Positions 19,241 through 31,551 of a stretch of DNA of 64,000 nt are shown here, one piece after another. The notes under the pieces are model-generated. The model was given only the letters and a program-made list of their open reading frames with translations, did not search any database and was not told the origin of the DNA. Both the position numbers and the translations under genes were made by a program. The stretch is from Trachythela sp. YZ-2020. Taxonomy: Eukaryota > Cnidaria > Anthozoa > Malacalcyonacea > Clavulariidae. Position 1 is the first letter of the stretch. The number at the start of each line of letters is the position of its first letter. The stretch covers positions 2,410,001 to 2,474,000 of the forward strand of contig JADLSH010000377.1 of the NCBI GenBank assembly GCA_016169945.1, read 5' to 3'.

Positions 19241-20204
19241 TCCTTCTAGTAGCTGATTAGGTCCAAAACATGAAACTTTGAGCATTTGCCCAAGAAAGTT
19301 GAAAGTTTTCTTCCACCGATATTGTAAGAATAATAGGAAAGTATTCTGTGAAGTTTAAGTTAAAACTGCACCGCGTTAGTCGAAGAACATGTGAATAAAA
19401 CAATAGCTTTACTGTTAATCTAAGATTACTGCTAATATTCACTGTTTCATATCCGTGTCTTGGTTGATAATGAAGCCGCGGGAATAAATAATTTTGTAAT
19501 AAACATTGACTTTAGTGATGGCCTTGTATACTATTGCACCTTATCTTCTTTTAAAGCTTCGAATTTGCCCAGATTGATGTCGGAATTGAAGGAGAAGGAA
19601 CTTAAGTGAAACTCTAGTCAAATTGGGACTTTAATTCGACTCTGCAATCCCGAGTTTCTCTTTAACTCTTTTAGCTATCTATTACGGAGTATTACCACAT
19701 GTTATTACCGAAGATAGATTTTCGCATCGAGTATATCTAATTACTTTATAATGAGCGATCTTTCTTGTTTCCCGAAAGCTATAAAGGTGCAGGGTTGTTT
19801 AGTAAATGTCTGAGTCAAGCTCAGCTGAACATGAGTGACTTCCCATATATGATGAAGTAGTAAGGCAGATACAATAGTGAACCAGTTGTTTCACAATCTT
19901 CAATTACCAAAGCAGTATACGTCTCAAGCAGATACCTGAATCGAGGCAAAACATCTGCTAAAGAAATGTAAAGGAAAGATGCAATACTTATGACTCATAA
20001 TTTTGCATTGCCAAAACAATCTAAGGTAATTAGTTCGTTTTCAGACTTATAGACATCTAGACTTTTATTATGATCACACATATATACTTTTTATAATTTT
20101 TCTGACTCGCAAATACATGTCGCATTTGTTAATCTTGGCGAGCGAGTCTCTAAATTTACATAAATTCATATCATCATGAGTATCAGTAAGTTTTTACATG
20201 CGCT

Positions 20205-20268
20205 CATGATAAAATATAATATTTAATTATTATATACTATATTAATATAAAATATAATTCATGATAAG
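20205..20268. repeat. AT-rich palindromic stretch
   Basis: CATGATAAAATATAATATTT is mirrored by AAAATATAATTCATGATA, with ATTATATACTATATTAAT between. A low-complexity hairpin, perhaps part of a small foldback. Confidence 0.45.
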
Positions 20269-20461
20269 CTTATTCGCGCTGTTTGACTTTTTACATATTT
20301 CAGGTGCTTCAGTATACGCATCTGCCTCCTTGAGAGTATTTTTGCCAGTTCTTTTTTTGAACGCACTTTTCTACAACTTCCTAACATTGGTTGGGATCTC
20401 ATTCCAAAGTTTACACCAATTCGCGAGAAAGCATTTTTTTGTACTTCAAGACTTGACATTT

Positions 20462-20870
20462 ATATTTGAAAATTTTCATATGTCGATGATCGTGTACTAT
20501 AGGAATGAATCGTTGATGTTTTGTAAAGAGACAGGAAATATTCATTGAGCAATAATAATAATAATAAAGGTCTTTATTAAAAATAAAAAACACACATCTG
20601 AGTTTACATCAGTGGATAAAGAAGATAAACTATTACTATGTTAAAATATATAACTATTTGCAATCTTATATAAATTTTGCATCCACTAATTGTTAAAAAT
20701 ATATTAAAATATATAAAAATATATAATTATTTTATATGTGAGTATTGGTATAGTTATTATATAAAGTTAAACAAGCACCGGTTTATGAACGCGTTCTTGT
20801 ATCGTTCCGTTTTCACTATCATGCATCAGTTCACACACGGATTCACAATACGAGTTTATATAGTAAAAAT
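20462..20870 (+). repeat. dispersed repeat, copy 2, interrupted
   Basis: Matches 17038-17190 in two parts, 20462-20550 and 20817-20870. The intervening 265 bp is the retroposon tail described separately. Confidence 0.7.
20551..20816 (-). mobile_element. LINE 3' tail insertion
   Basis: On the minus strand this ends AATAAAGACCTTTATTATTA, a polyadenylation-like signal followed by ATT repeats. The upstream part is AT-rich without coding sequence. Its placement inside the dispersed repeat shows it arrived later. Confidence 0.55.
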
Positions 20871-20934
20871 TGGATGCTTTGCTTCCTTTGTGCTTTGGTA
20901 AACAACAATAACTTGGTAGTCGTCGTGAGGTAAT

Positions 20935-22925
20935 CCCCGAGCCGGCGCGAAGCGCCGTGCGAGGGTACTAATTCCGCTCGTATATTTACGCCCGGGTATG
21001 TGAAAACATTGTGGAATGCAAAGTCGTCCGCCATTTTTTTTTGTCATGGACGGGACCAGTGAACTATAAGTATACTGGAACGCTAACTCAGGGGGGGGGG
21101 GATTGAAGCCGTGCTTTGTAGGTAGTGCCAGTCCCTTTTAACATATTTTTTTCAAAAAATACACTTTTTATATTGCAAAATTTTACCCTTTTAATTTCCT
21201 TTTATACTTTCACTATTTATCTTTGACTACACTAGAACAATTAAACTTTTTACTCAAGAACTTACAATGAACAAAGGTCGTTCAGTTTCTGAAATATTAC
21301 TGGAAAAAAACAAAATTTGTAAAAAAACCGCGCGAAAATGTTTGGTTTTTCTGAGTTATGAGACTTTCCAAAAAGAGTTAAGAGATTTTATGATACAATT
21401 TATATAGAAAAATATAAGATATATTAAAAAATTGCTTTTCAAGCATGCAGTAACTTATTTTTGACAGTTAAAATAAGGATTATATAAGCTAGCTCAGCCG
21501 TCATATTCAAAGTGCTCACTGATGACCAACAAGAAGGCGCGAAGACAAAAATAGCACCACTTGAAAATCGTCAATTTGTTTATGTTTTAGAAGGGTTAAA
21601 GCAAGGACTAAAAGCTCAAGATAAAAAGCAATACCTGGAGTATAGTGCAAAATCAATTTGGGGGCTGCCGAAATGTTTTCTAGTATATTTTTTCTGAGTT
21701 AAAGAGCAAAGTTTGCTTCGGCACGTTCAAACATTTGTCATTTTTTCCATATACGATAACGATCCGCCTCATTTTTGTTGCAGATAGATGTAAAACAGTC
21801 AAGACTAATCGGAAAACCACATTTGAATCCCAAACATTGAAGTCTTCTGATGTAAAAAGTATTTTTCTTGCAAATATTCGCTCAAAAACAAACTTTTGAC
21901 GGAATTTTTCTCACTCCTCGGAACTCTCCTCAGTCCTTTTGAAAGTTCAAATTCCCGCGCATTGGCTTCAACGAATCATAGGACTTGATCATAGGAGTTA
22001 GCGTTCCAGTTTACTTATAGTTCACTGGACGGGACTCGACCTTTTTGTAAGTTATGCGCATGCGCAAGTTAAAACCGAGAGAAAACTGGTAACTAGCAAC
22101 ATCATGATTGGCTAAGACAACGATTTTGTTTTTATATGTATACGTCAGAAAAATAACTGCCATCTTCGCATTTTATTTTTGGCATTGATGACTTTTTTCA
22201 AGTCGGGACATATTAATTCAGACAAATATTAAGTCTCCAAAACAAGATAAATGAAAATTTTTTAGAGGACTTTCACTTACTAAAGTCAATAGCAAAAGAA
22301 ATCAGTCGAAAGGCTGAGAAAGGAGAGGATTTTCGAGTTTTAAAGCGTTTTAAGCGGGTAAGTGTTTATTTTGCAAACTTGCTTTTGCAGTTTTGCCGTC
22401 AATTTGGCATTGGCATGCACTACGGTTTGTGGTTTTGAAAATAGTTTGTGGTTCATCCTGTGGTCAACAATAAACAACATTGACTAATCTTAAAAATTGT
22501 TTTAGTATGAATTCAAATACGTTATATAGAATAAGAAATAACATATTTAATCTCAAAAACTTCATAGTATAAAAATACTGTTCAAAAAACAGTTGAAGTT
22601 TTATGACAATTTCGAAACGTTTTGTGAGACGTTTAAGATTGAATTTTAGAGTAAATCAAAGCTAAACGAGCACGTAATAACATAGCTACTTTATATAGTT
22701 GCATGGGCAATTGATAATTTTACAGTTAAAAGTACAAACCTTATCACTATTTTGCCATTTTGTACAAAAAATAAAAGAAATATACGGCCATGTATACGGC
22801 CGGTTGCGTGTTACCATGGTTACAGTGATCAACTCAGTACTTCATGTTACAATAACTTTAGGGGAGTATAATTACTTGGGTTCTATAAATGGGCGAGGGG
22901 GTTCTGCATGCATGTATTTCTAGTT
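20935..22925 (+). repeat. dispersed repeat, copy B, split by a hAT-like element
   Basis: 20935-21056 and 22028-22925 form one repeat unit. Its parts match 5788-5876 and 48640-49430, sharing GCGCATGCGCAA, TTTCGAAACGTT and GGTTCTGCATGCATGTATTT. No coding content recognised. It ends just before receptor fragment 2. Confidence 0.8.
21057..22027. mobile_element. 971 bp hAT-like non-autonomous element
   Basis: Ends CAGTGAACTATAAGTATACT and the inverse AGTTTACTTATAGTTCACTG, flanked by the exact 8 bp duplication GACGGGAC (21049-21056, 22028-22035). The uninterrupted site, CATGGACGGGACGG, is seen in the sister repeat at 48690. The interior has a run of ten G and a short plus-strand ORF (21512-21697) with no recognised family. 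Confidence 0.9.
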
Positions 22926-22933
22926 TTAAGTTA

Positions 22934-23374
22934 ATAATTTGGGGAAACACCACGTCTATTACTTTGCCTACAGCGAGTTTAGCGTTGTCTGTAGCAAATC
23001 TCTTGGCGATAACTGTGGATAGATATACATTTATAACTTCACCTCTGAAATACCCAATGATAATGACATGGCCACGAACTTATCTTACGTTGGTCGTCGT
23101 TTGGCTTTTTGGTATTATAAATGAAAGATTTCTCTTTTTATACACCAAAGCGAGAGAACGACGATTGTACTGTACTGTGATGTCGACATGACAGTAGGAA
23201 TAGTGGTCTCTGTTTTTTGTTTCTTCATTCCAACTACCGCAACATTGGTCTTTAATTTGAAAATTCTCAAAGTGTGTGGAAAGCAATGACGCAAGATAGC
23301 CATGCATTCAGTGGCTGATTCAAACACGTCTGATTCAAGGACATCGCGTCCAAATCTAATAAATATTTTTATGA
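22934..23374 (+). pseudogene. class A G-protein-coupled receptor, decayed copy 2
   Basis: Begins GNTTSITLPT, the same extracellular start as copy 1, but jumps directly to the end of TM3 (NLLAITVDRYTFITSPLKYP), so TM1 and TM2 are deleted. TM4 (IMTWPRTYLTLVVVWLFG) follows. After a frameshift comes TM5 (MTVGIVVSVFCFFIPTTATL) and a stop at 23287. TM6-7 are absent. A relative of the 17.6 kb copy. Confidence 0.75.
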
Positions 23375-23500
23375 CTGTATGATTGATTCCATGAATTTTG
23401 CAAGATAATGCAGAAATGCAGCGCTTTTAAAGTGTCTGTGAAGCGAAATTATTACTGTCTTAAATGAAAGAACTCTTAAAACAACAAAGTAACATCTCGT

Positions 23501-23836
23501 GCAGATCTTCGTTTCCGTTCTTCGTTGTTGAGATATTTCAGTTTCTTTGATATGCAAATAAGCCAAATTAAACACTTTGATATCACACCTGTATAATGAG
23601 TTATCAGAGAATGTTCTGTATCTTTGCGATTATGAAACAAAATAAATTACAAATCTGTATGTCCAATGGTGTGTGCGAAATAGACACATATCATTTCTTC
23701 AAAGCGATTGACTTCGTTTGATAAAGCAAAAATTTATCTCCGATAACTCATTATAGATGCCTGATGTCAAAGTGTTTAATTTGCATATCAAACAAACTAA
23801 AATATCTCAACAACGAAGCACAGAAACAAAGATCTG
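23501..23836. repeat. foldback repeat with about 120 bp arms
   Basis: Left arm 23501-23621 (TCGTTGTTGAGATATTTCAG and AACACTTTGATATC) pairs with right arm 23720-23836 (AAAATATCTCAACAACGAAG). About 100 bp of loop, no gene. Confidence 0.7.
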
Positions 23837-23976
23837 ATTCAAAACTATAATAATTTTCGTTTCATAGCCTTTCACCTCGCTCCCCCCTCCATAAGAACAC
23901 CTGCAAAGAGACTACTTTACAATCTTCTGAGACCTTGGCAGTCAACAAGTCAAGTCAAATTGCAACCTATTATTCG

Positions 23977-24390
23977 GTTATTTATTTATTTATTCATAAA
24001 AGTTATTTAAAAACGATAGCCCTTCAGCTATTGCTGCTTTTCAAGGGATCGTTTAATATAATACCATAAAATATTAATAACTATTTACACAAATAAGTCA
24101 TGTTAGATGAAACAATATTGATTACTCAGGTTGCAATATTTTTGAACATCATCAACAGTCATTTAATCTGTGGAAAAATATTTGTCGATTAGACTTTTAA
24201 AATGAATTGTTGATAGTTGCTCATACCCGTTGACAATGTCAATGGGTAAGTTCTTCCTGGCACAAGCTCCTCGGTATGAAAAGGATCTTTTCATAAAATT
24301 AGTTTTAGGTTTACCTAACACTAGCTTGCGCATCAGAGGAGGTTGGACAGCAGGCCGCAAAGCATCATGGGTAATGAGCGTATGTTTCCA
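23977..24390 (-). mobile_element. LINE 3' fragment
   Basis: Minus strand codes for the C-terminus of a reverse transcriptase protein (ITHDALRPAVQPPLMRK, then TNFMKRSFSYRGA, stop at 24163). A 3' UTR follows that ends in AATAAATAAATAA repeats at 23980. Heavily 5'-truncated. Confidence 0.75.
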
Positions 24391-24399
24391 CGTGCGCCC

Positions 24400-26025
24400 T
24401 CATTTATGCGTTGACTGCCGTGAAGTCAACATCTCTGGCCATAGCAAATTCTGCGAAAATGGACGCTATTGATACAGAGACTCAATGCCATCATTATGGA
24501 TGTGTTTAGTGTTTGTGTATCGATGTATAACAAGGCTCTTTGAGTCCGTTTAATGAATTTATTTGTGCAGAAATCTCAAAGGCTGCGTGTGATCAACTGG
24601 TCTTGTGGTCAATATAAATGTTCTTGTGTTGAAAATTCTATATGTATTTGTGGACACTTTAATTTGTTCAGTGTTGCACGTATTGCATTTTATATACTAA
24701 GCTGACCCACTGGCACTGCCTGGATCGTCTGTATTTGTAATATACATTGTGCAACTAGTGAGGAGTATAGTACAGACAGTTATAAACTAAATATTTATTG
24801 GCCAGATTGATTCTGCTGGCATCAAAGGATTCGACTGTTAATTAATATGTATTTAGTTATTTATTTATCCCAATAGCACATTGTGATTACTGAAAACCCC
24901 CATATTGTGGTTGTCAAAGAACTTCTATTCCTCAGCTTAAACATATACTTTTGCAACAGAAATTACTGGTGAAATGTAGACAAAACAAACTTTACAGTAA
25001 TATACAGTTCCATTTTTATTGAAAATACATAGCACATGCATAAAATATAATATCTCTGCTCATTCTCTACATATATAAATAAATATTAAAGAAAGCAAAT
25101 ATTCACCAAGAAGGCAAATTAACAATACAATGATAGAATTCAAACCAAAATACAAATCTGTAAATAAACAACAAATTTTATTTCTAAAATTTTCTTCTAA
25201 AAACTCAGCACTTATTTTAAACAGTAAAGTCTTCATAAAAATACGAGCAACACTGCGTCAATTGTGGAAATTCGAGATTTTCAACTTCAAAGATTGTTGA
25301 CAGAAATGGCATCGGATTAATACAATATGACGACGTACAGCCTACATAAAAGATCAAAATAACGTTTACCATACAAAATACTGCCCACATAGGTAGATCA
25401 ATAGTTATTGAAATAGCATGGATGCATTCCAGGAAAAAAAATGAATAACAATGACAAAATATTCAATATTTGCGAGTCGAGCGGGCCGTCAGACAACAAA
25501 ATTGCAGACAGAGCCAGACACTAGCCCAGATATAAAATCTCTAAACAACACGCAAATAACTCCTAAATCTCCTAAAATTCATTCAAAAGTACTTTAACGC
25601 TTACTCTAAAGAATAATGCTCTTTATAGTTTCAAGATTCATTGGGAAAAACAAGCTTTGATGGCGCAATATCGTCAGGCGCAATAAGGTGCCATTTTGGC
25701 AAAAGTTGAAATGAGTATGGTCACTTCAATACCGATTATCTCGAAAACTGCCATGGGATCCCCGGGATCCCTCCAGCAGATTTTTAGTATATACATTTAT
25801 CTTGATATTTTTGCAAAAATTACGAAAATCGAACCATGGGAACTCCAGATATTTTAGTTTGAAAGTTGTAAACAGACGCGGCCTCGAGTCATCACGTTGC
25901 GATGACACGACGAACTTTAATCATCAAAATAAGTTTAAACAATAATACTTACCTCAGAATTTTTTACAGATACCACAAGTTCTTGCATAATATGAAGGCC
26001 ACGCTTGCTCTTTTATAGAATTTTT
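24400..26025. other. gap with no recognised feature
   Basis: AT-rich sequence with short unconvincing ORFs only. A GGATCCCCGGGATCC palindrome occurs near 25757. Confidence 0.4.
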
Positions 26026-26031
26026 AAAATA

Positions 26032-27880
26032 TTAGTATGTATTTTTCAAGTGTTTCTGCGCCCAATGCAAATTAAGCAGCCTAAAATCTTCACAAACACG
26101 ATGGAAAAATAGCGCGATTTCATTGGTCGAGAAATTCACGTGACAGCTGTCCAACCTCCTCTGCTTGCGCATGTTGCTCCGCATTTCGTAATTGTTATTT
26201 TGGCTATGAGAGAACATGTTAGAGACGTACTCCGGCGAAATACAACGGATAGCCTTGAATGTCATTAAAATTTCCCTTTTCATAAGAGTAGACTCAACTG
26301 GAGTCCATCCTAGAATCCGAAATATTGTTTTTGACCTCATTTCGTAGTTTGAACTAGTTATGACACGAGCGGCCCTTTTTTTGCATCTTGTACAGTTTCT
26401 CAAGATTCGTTCGATTTCCGTCATTCCAGACGGACGAACAATATGTAAAGTAAGGGACTACTAAAGAGTTGTACATACGAATTAATTCATTTTGAGATAC
26501 AAAAGCTTTAGCTCTTCTTAGAAGAGCCACAGCACTCGAAAGTTTCTTCCATTGAGCATTAGTGTGTTCCTTGCATTTTAATTCTTCGTCAATTATAATC
26601 CCCAAGACCTCTTTCTGTTTAACTTGTTCAATAAGTGAATCATTAATTAGTATTTGGAGGTTTTCAGGGATTTGGTTTAATTTTCTTTTTGAGGCTATCA
26701 ACATAAATTCAGTTTTCTCAGTATTTAATGTTAATTTGTTGGCCTCGAGCCATTTACTTACATTACTCAAGTCGGAGTTTAATTTATATTCAATTTCTGC
26801 AGTTGACACTCCAGAACACGTCAATTTTGTGTCGTCTGCAAACATTGATGCTTGAGTGCATGTGTTCGAGGCAGTTCGGTAAATCGTTTATGTATATAGA
26901 AAATAGCAATGGTCCCAGATTAGTCCTTTGTGGAACCCCACATTGGATTGTTTTTGTTCTGATTTTAAGTTATTGAGTACGCAGACTTGTTTCCTGTTGT
27001 TCAAGTATGACTTAAATAGTTTTTGGGCTGTCCCTTTTATTCCATATTGTTCCAGTTTCCGCAGAAGAATACAATGGTCGACCGTGTCAAATGTTTTTTT
27101 AAAGTCTACGAAAAGAACCCCGTTGATTAGACCCTTGTCCATATTTAATAGCCATTGGTTAGTGCAATGTAAAAGAGCTGTTTCTGTGGAGTGACATGGG
27201 CGAAAGCCGGATTGCTGTTCGCAGATGATGTTGTTTCTGTTAATATACAAGCTTAATTGATCGCAAATGAGTTTTTCTAAGATTTTGGCCAATGCAGGAA
27301 TCACAGATATAGGTCAAAAATTTCCGCACTCAGCCTTGTCTTCTTTCTTGTAAATTGGAATGACTTTTGCGAGTTTTAAGTCCCCTAGAAAAGTTCCAGT
27401 TTTTAATACAAGGTTGAATACATGCAATAAGGAATCATATATCGTATTTCCAGCTGCTTTAATAAGTTTGTTTGGTATTTTGTCTAAACCGGGCGCTTTA
27501 TTCAGGTTTATTTTACCAACTGTGGTAGATAAATCTTCCTTTGTTATAGTCGCAAAACTAAATTCTGCGGAGCAAGGCTGGGTGAATTGTATTGGGTCTA
27601 TATTTGTTAAAGGAATATTTGATGCAAGCTTTGGTCCAATCTCAGCAAAGTAGCTGTTAAATGCATTTGTTATGTTTACATCGCCTGTTACATTTTCATC
27701 TTCGATTTTTATGTCATTAATAGTGGTTGTTTTCGGCGTTTTATTCAGTAGTTTATTAATTAGCCCCCAACTTTCTCTGCTGTTTTTACTGTTTTCCAGG
27801 TTTGTCTTGAAGTACTGAGTTTTCGCTTTGATAATGTGATCAGTACCTTGATTTCTATATTTTTTATACGCATCGTGCAT
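26032..27880 (-). pseudogene. CR1-like LINE ORF2, reverse transcriptase part
   Basis: Read from 27880 down in several frames: NLNKAPGLDKIPNKLIKAAG (fingers), VIPIYKKEDK, GFRPCHSTETALL, LFVDFKKTFDTVDH (palm), FKSYLNNRKQ, then catalytic FADDTK near 26842. The thumb and C-terminal region end at 26032. Frameshifts near 27310, 26890 and 26420 and a GLIWDHCYFL form of the PQGSILGPLLF block show inactivation. Belongs with 28974-30680 to one element. Confidence 0.85.
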
Positions 27881-28943
27881 GAAAAGCAGGGGAATTTAGC
27901 CTCACTGCTTTCTTTTTTAGATAGTCTCTGTGGAAACTCAGTTTTTTTAATGTCGTTTATTATCCACGGTTGTCGATCGCTTCTTAGTTTTCTTGAATGC
28001 CGGGGTGCGTTAATATCTGCTATTTGTAAGAAATTTTTGTTCCATTCGGACAAGGCTGCATTGGGGTCAAGGCTGCATTGGTTGTAATATTGTCTTGTTT
28101 CAATGATTTTAGGTTTCCTTTTTGGTTTTCCTATCTTTCTACAAATATAAACAAGGTTGTGATCACTTATACCTAGATCAATAACTCCTGAAGCTATTGT
28201 TTTTGAATCATCAATTTTGCAAATTATCAAGTCAAGCAGCGTTTTGGTTGACACAGTTATTCTAGTCGGTTTATTTATAAGTTGCAGCAATTGATATGCG
28301 TTTAACAGTTCATTTAATCGTCTGGTGTTGCAGCATTCATTATCTTTGGGTAGTAGATCTATATTGAAGTCACCTGTTATTATAATTTCTTTGTTCTCGT
28401 TATCAATGTTCTGAAGAAAAGTTTCAAAGCAGTCAAGTATTCCTGTGTTACTAGACCCCGGTGGTCGGTACCATGTCGAAATTATTATTAGTTTGGATTT
28501 TGGTTTTTTGATTTCAAGACAGATTGCCTCAACGTTTTCTGGGATTATAGATTTTCTTTCTGAAAATGGTATAACATTACGTACGTAGATTGCTACTCCC
28601 CCTCCGTTTCTGTTTCTATCGTGTCTAACAAGGTCGTAGCCTTGAATTTCAACTTCCGAGCTTTTGATTGTATTATCTAGCCTCGTCTCATTAATGCATA
28701 ATATATCGAAAGGTGTTTTGGTAATGAAAATTCTTCGATATGTTTTACTAAACTAGCAATATTTAGTTGTCCTATAGAAAAACCTTTCAGTTTCGGGTAA
28801 GGGTTAGCTTGGCTATGCGGTGATTCTGCGCCGGAGTCATCTCGTGATAAATTCATTGAATAGTCTACTCTGTTATTATGTTCTGGCGCCGATATGTTTA
28901 CAAAGTCAGGTACATTATTAACATTTATTTTCAGGTCTTGCAT
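27760..28943 (-). pseudogene. CR1-like LINE ORF2, endonuclease part
   Basis: Starts with MQDLKINVNNVPDFV and SIGQLNIASL (the N-terminal APE-type endonuclease strand). After a frameshift near 28720 come the ILCINETRLD, GGGVAIYVR, STWYRPPGSS and ITGDFNIDLL blocks, and finally GISDHNLVYI, the catalytic SDH motif, near 28165. These are the landmarks of AP-like endonucleases that nick the target DNA. Continuous with the reverse transcriptase half. Confidence 0.8.
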
Positions 28944-28973
28944 TGGAGTATTATTGATGCGAAGTACAGGCAG

Positions 28974-29468
28974 TCAAATACAATTATTTAAGAAATATTT
29001 AAAGTTGTTGGCCAACTTTGCAGTTCCTTGTCTATTTAAATGAAGGCCATATGGGTTTAAATGGACTGTAGATATATTCTTATGCGTAATGAGTTTCCAG
29101 TTATTATTTGAACATACCTGAGATAACTTTGTGTTAATTTCTTCGATTTTCATATTAAAGTTAGGATCGTCATTTCTAGTAATCACTTCTGATATTACAA
29201 GATTCGTCATAGGAAGCTCTTTTTAAATTTCTTGCCCAAGTGTGGATATAGAACTTGATATTTTCTGAGGTGAGCTATGTTTTAGGTCGCTTGTGCCAAT
29301 GTGTAAGATTAAATGATCGGGAGCACGGGCCAAGGTTGGTTTGACATAGAATTTCATGTCATCTACTTTGGCCCCTGGGAATGTTTTTATCTGGGTGTTA
29401 GCTTTGGTGCTTTTTCGCAACTGTGCAGAATTCACGTACTTCAGCATAGAATCTCCAAGGATGGCCAC
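28974..29468 (-). pseudogene. CR1-like LINE ORF1, SGNH-hydrolase domain
   Basis: Motifs in order: AILGDSMLK (Ser block), LILHIGTSDL (Gly-Asn/Ser block III) and YGLHLNRQGTAKLANNFKYF (Asp/Gly-x-x-His block V). They match the SGNH/GDSL esterase domain known in ORF1 proteins of some CR1-type LINEs. A frame change at about 29220 splits it. Its role in retrotransposition is not firmly known; membrane or RNP functions have been suggested. Confidence 0.7.
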
Positions 29469-29691
29469 GTTTACAGGTTTCCGATGGTCAGTCTGTATCC
29501 GTGATTGCTCATCGCGACGATGATTTTCATAGGCCTCGTCTTGGTCTTTAGTCGTCCGCTTGATAGGTTGCTTTTTGGTACAATTGACTGTTTGTGTTTC
29601 ATGATCAGTAGCTGCTCGGTTATAGCCTGTTTTGTTCTAAGTAGCATCGCAACCGTTTGAAATGTTTTCTTCTACATTTAGGGCGGTGAAT

Positions 29692-30680
29692 CTATTTTGT
29701 TTGTTGGGTGCAGTCAACCGAGTCGCGTTGGTCTTTATGTACAGTGATCATATCACTCTGACTTGTGCTTGGTGGGTAACCTTTGGGATACGATTCTTCA
29801 AATAGTAATCGCATTGCTGTAGTTAGACTGTCCCTTTCATCCTCTGCATTTTTTACTCTTTCTTGAAGGTTGTCGTTTAGGTTTTTCAACTGAGTGTTTT
29901 CGCTCACAAGCTTCAGGTTTTCCCTTTTCAGTTTTTCGAGTTCGTTTTCCGTAGCTTGTTGTTTTCTATGGTAGTTCGTATGTTCAGTAAATAGATTAAC
30001 AGCGGCTGAGTTGGCGTCTACTTCTTTGGTGAGAGTTTTTAATTGCTTTTGAAGTGACTCTAAGGAAAGCGCCGGGTCGTCTGTAACAAAAGAATGAATT
30101 GAATTCTCTGGAGTTTCTTCGTCATTTTCGATATTTACCAGCAGTTGATTTGATGTAGAATGAAGCTTTTCTTTGATTGGAGTTTTTAATTGCTTTTGAA
30201 GTAACTCTAAGGAAAGCTTCGGGTCGTCTTTAACAAAGGAACGAATTATATTCTCGTCGTTATGGTCTGGAGCTTTTTCATTATTTTCGGTAGCGAATGA
30301 AGCTTTTCTTTGATTTCGTTCTCTAGTTTTCCATTCACAGTGATTGATTGTGTCGTAGGATACCAGCGAATGTCTAAGTCTTCATTCTTAAATAGCTTCG
30401 CTTCGCCGCAAGGACAAGTCCAAATGCCGTTAGCGATATTCAACACTTCTTCTAAAAACAGCTGTAACGATTCTAGCGAATCGGCCCATATCAGTTTGCC
30501 TTTTTCGTTCGTTGATATGCCACGCAAAAGGCTAACACTGTTGCCTGGAACGAAGCTCGATTCTGATTTTTGCATGTTTTTGTCGAAACAATTTTTAGCA
30601 CGTCTTGCCATGTCCACGCGCTGTTTAATGATCTTTTCCAAACTTCGTGGCTTGTGACTCCCCACTCCCAGTAGCGACAC
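29692..30680 (-). pseudogene. CR1-like LINE ORF1, N-terminal and coiled-coil part
   Basis: The frame 30680-30246 contains MARRAKNCFDKN, a CPCG pair and a basic C-terminus. A Glu/Gln/Leu-rich coiled coil then continues to 29692 through frame changes (QLKNLNDNLQERVKNAEDER). Such coiled coils let ORF1 proteins oligomerise on LINE RNA. The first codon in the longest frame is GTG; an ATG near 30612 is a better start. Confidence 0.65.
30034..30312. repeat. tandem duplication inside LINE ORF1
   Basis: TTTTTAATTGCTTTTGAAGT...CTAAGGAAAGC...GGGTCGTCT recurs about 149 bp later at 30183. The copies differ by several substitutions. In the coding sense it doubles a stretch of the coiled-coil region. Confidence 0.8.
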
Positions 30681-30884
30681 CCTGGTCTACATACACTCTT
30701 ATCGAACGTTTTTTAGATTTGACACTGAAACCAGGGTCAGATGAGATGTTGTCTCACTTTTGGAATCGTACAAATTTTAGCATTTTACCACGTTTTTCAA
30801 GACAGCCCGTGATCAAAAATGAATCCGAATCTCACACATTTCTTACAAATAATCCATATATAATTCACTGAATCCCATGTTATT

Positions 30885-31400
30885 ATCATTGAAACTCTTT
30901 AAAAGCACTTTTCTGACTTTGAAACGATTCTAAGATTTTCAAAAAAGGAAAGCTAAATATACGGTTCACCTGCGCCGAAACCTCTCTACCACTAAAAAGA
31001 AATAGAAAGCATTTTCCCCGTATACCTAAAAGAAACACACTGAAAGTTTGGGAAAACGTAAAATCGCGTAGAAAGACTCTCCTGGGTTCGTGTTTCCATG
31101 CATGATCTCTCGTTCTGCTAAACTTGTATCGTTTATTTAATAAATAAGACATGAATGGGGCATGAACCACTAAACTATTCTATTGCTGTTGTTATTCTTC
31201 TACTGTATGCTTATAATATATAGTAGCAAATTAGAAATACCTTACCCATGCGTTTTAAAAGGGCAGAAATTTTAAGTCTATGTTCTACAAGAGCTTCATT
31301 TGTAGTTTTCCAAAGAAATAGAGGACATGATTTTTCGTGTTTTTGCATAGTTGTAGAAATATACGAGCGGAAGTTTAGCAGAACGAGAGATCATGCATGG
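30885..31400. repeat. foldback repeat fragments
   Basis: AAGAAATAGAAAGCATTTTC and AGTTTGGGAAAACG near 31000-31060, and the related AAAGAAATAGAGGACATG... GCAGAACGAGAGATCATGCA at 31310-31400, resemble the better-preserved foldbacks at 55530-55735 and 56155-56325. Diverged pieces of one family. Confidence 0.5.
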
Positions 31401-31454
31401 AAACCATAGATGTAGGAGACATAGATTGCTGACTCGTAATACGACACGCGCCAA

Positions 31455-31545
31455 CATGAAGAATTCAAAATGTATTTGTGATATTGAGGAGTGCTCTGGC
31501 ATATTCATAGAAGCAGGTATTACATATACGGACAAAACTTGACAT
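31455..31545 (-). pseudogene. duplicate of a receptor TM7 segment
   Basis: Minus strand reads VYVIPASMNMPEHSSI, a close match to LYMIPVSMNMSVLHAL in the receptor just upstream, and the nucleotide sequence of the two segments aligns over about 65 bp. A short tandem duplicate of the end of that receptor gene. Confidence 0.55.
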
Positions 31546-31551
31546 CATCGC

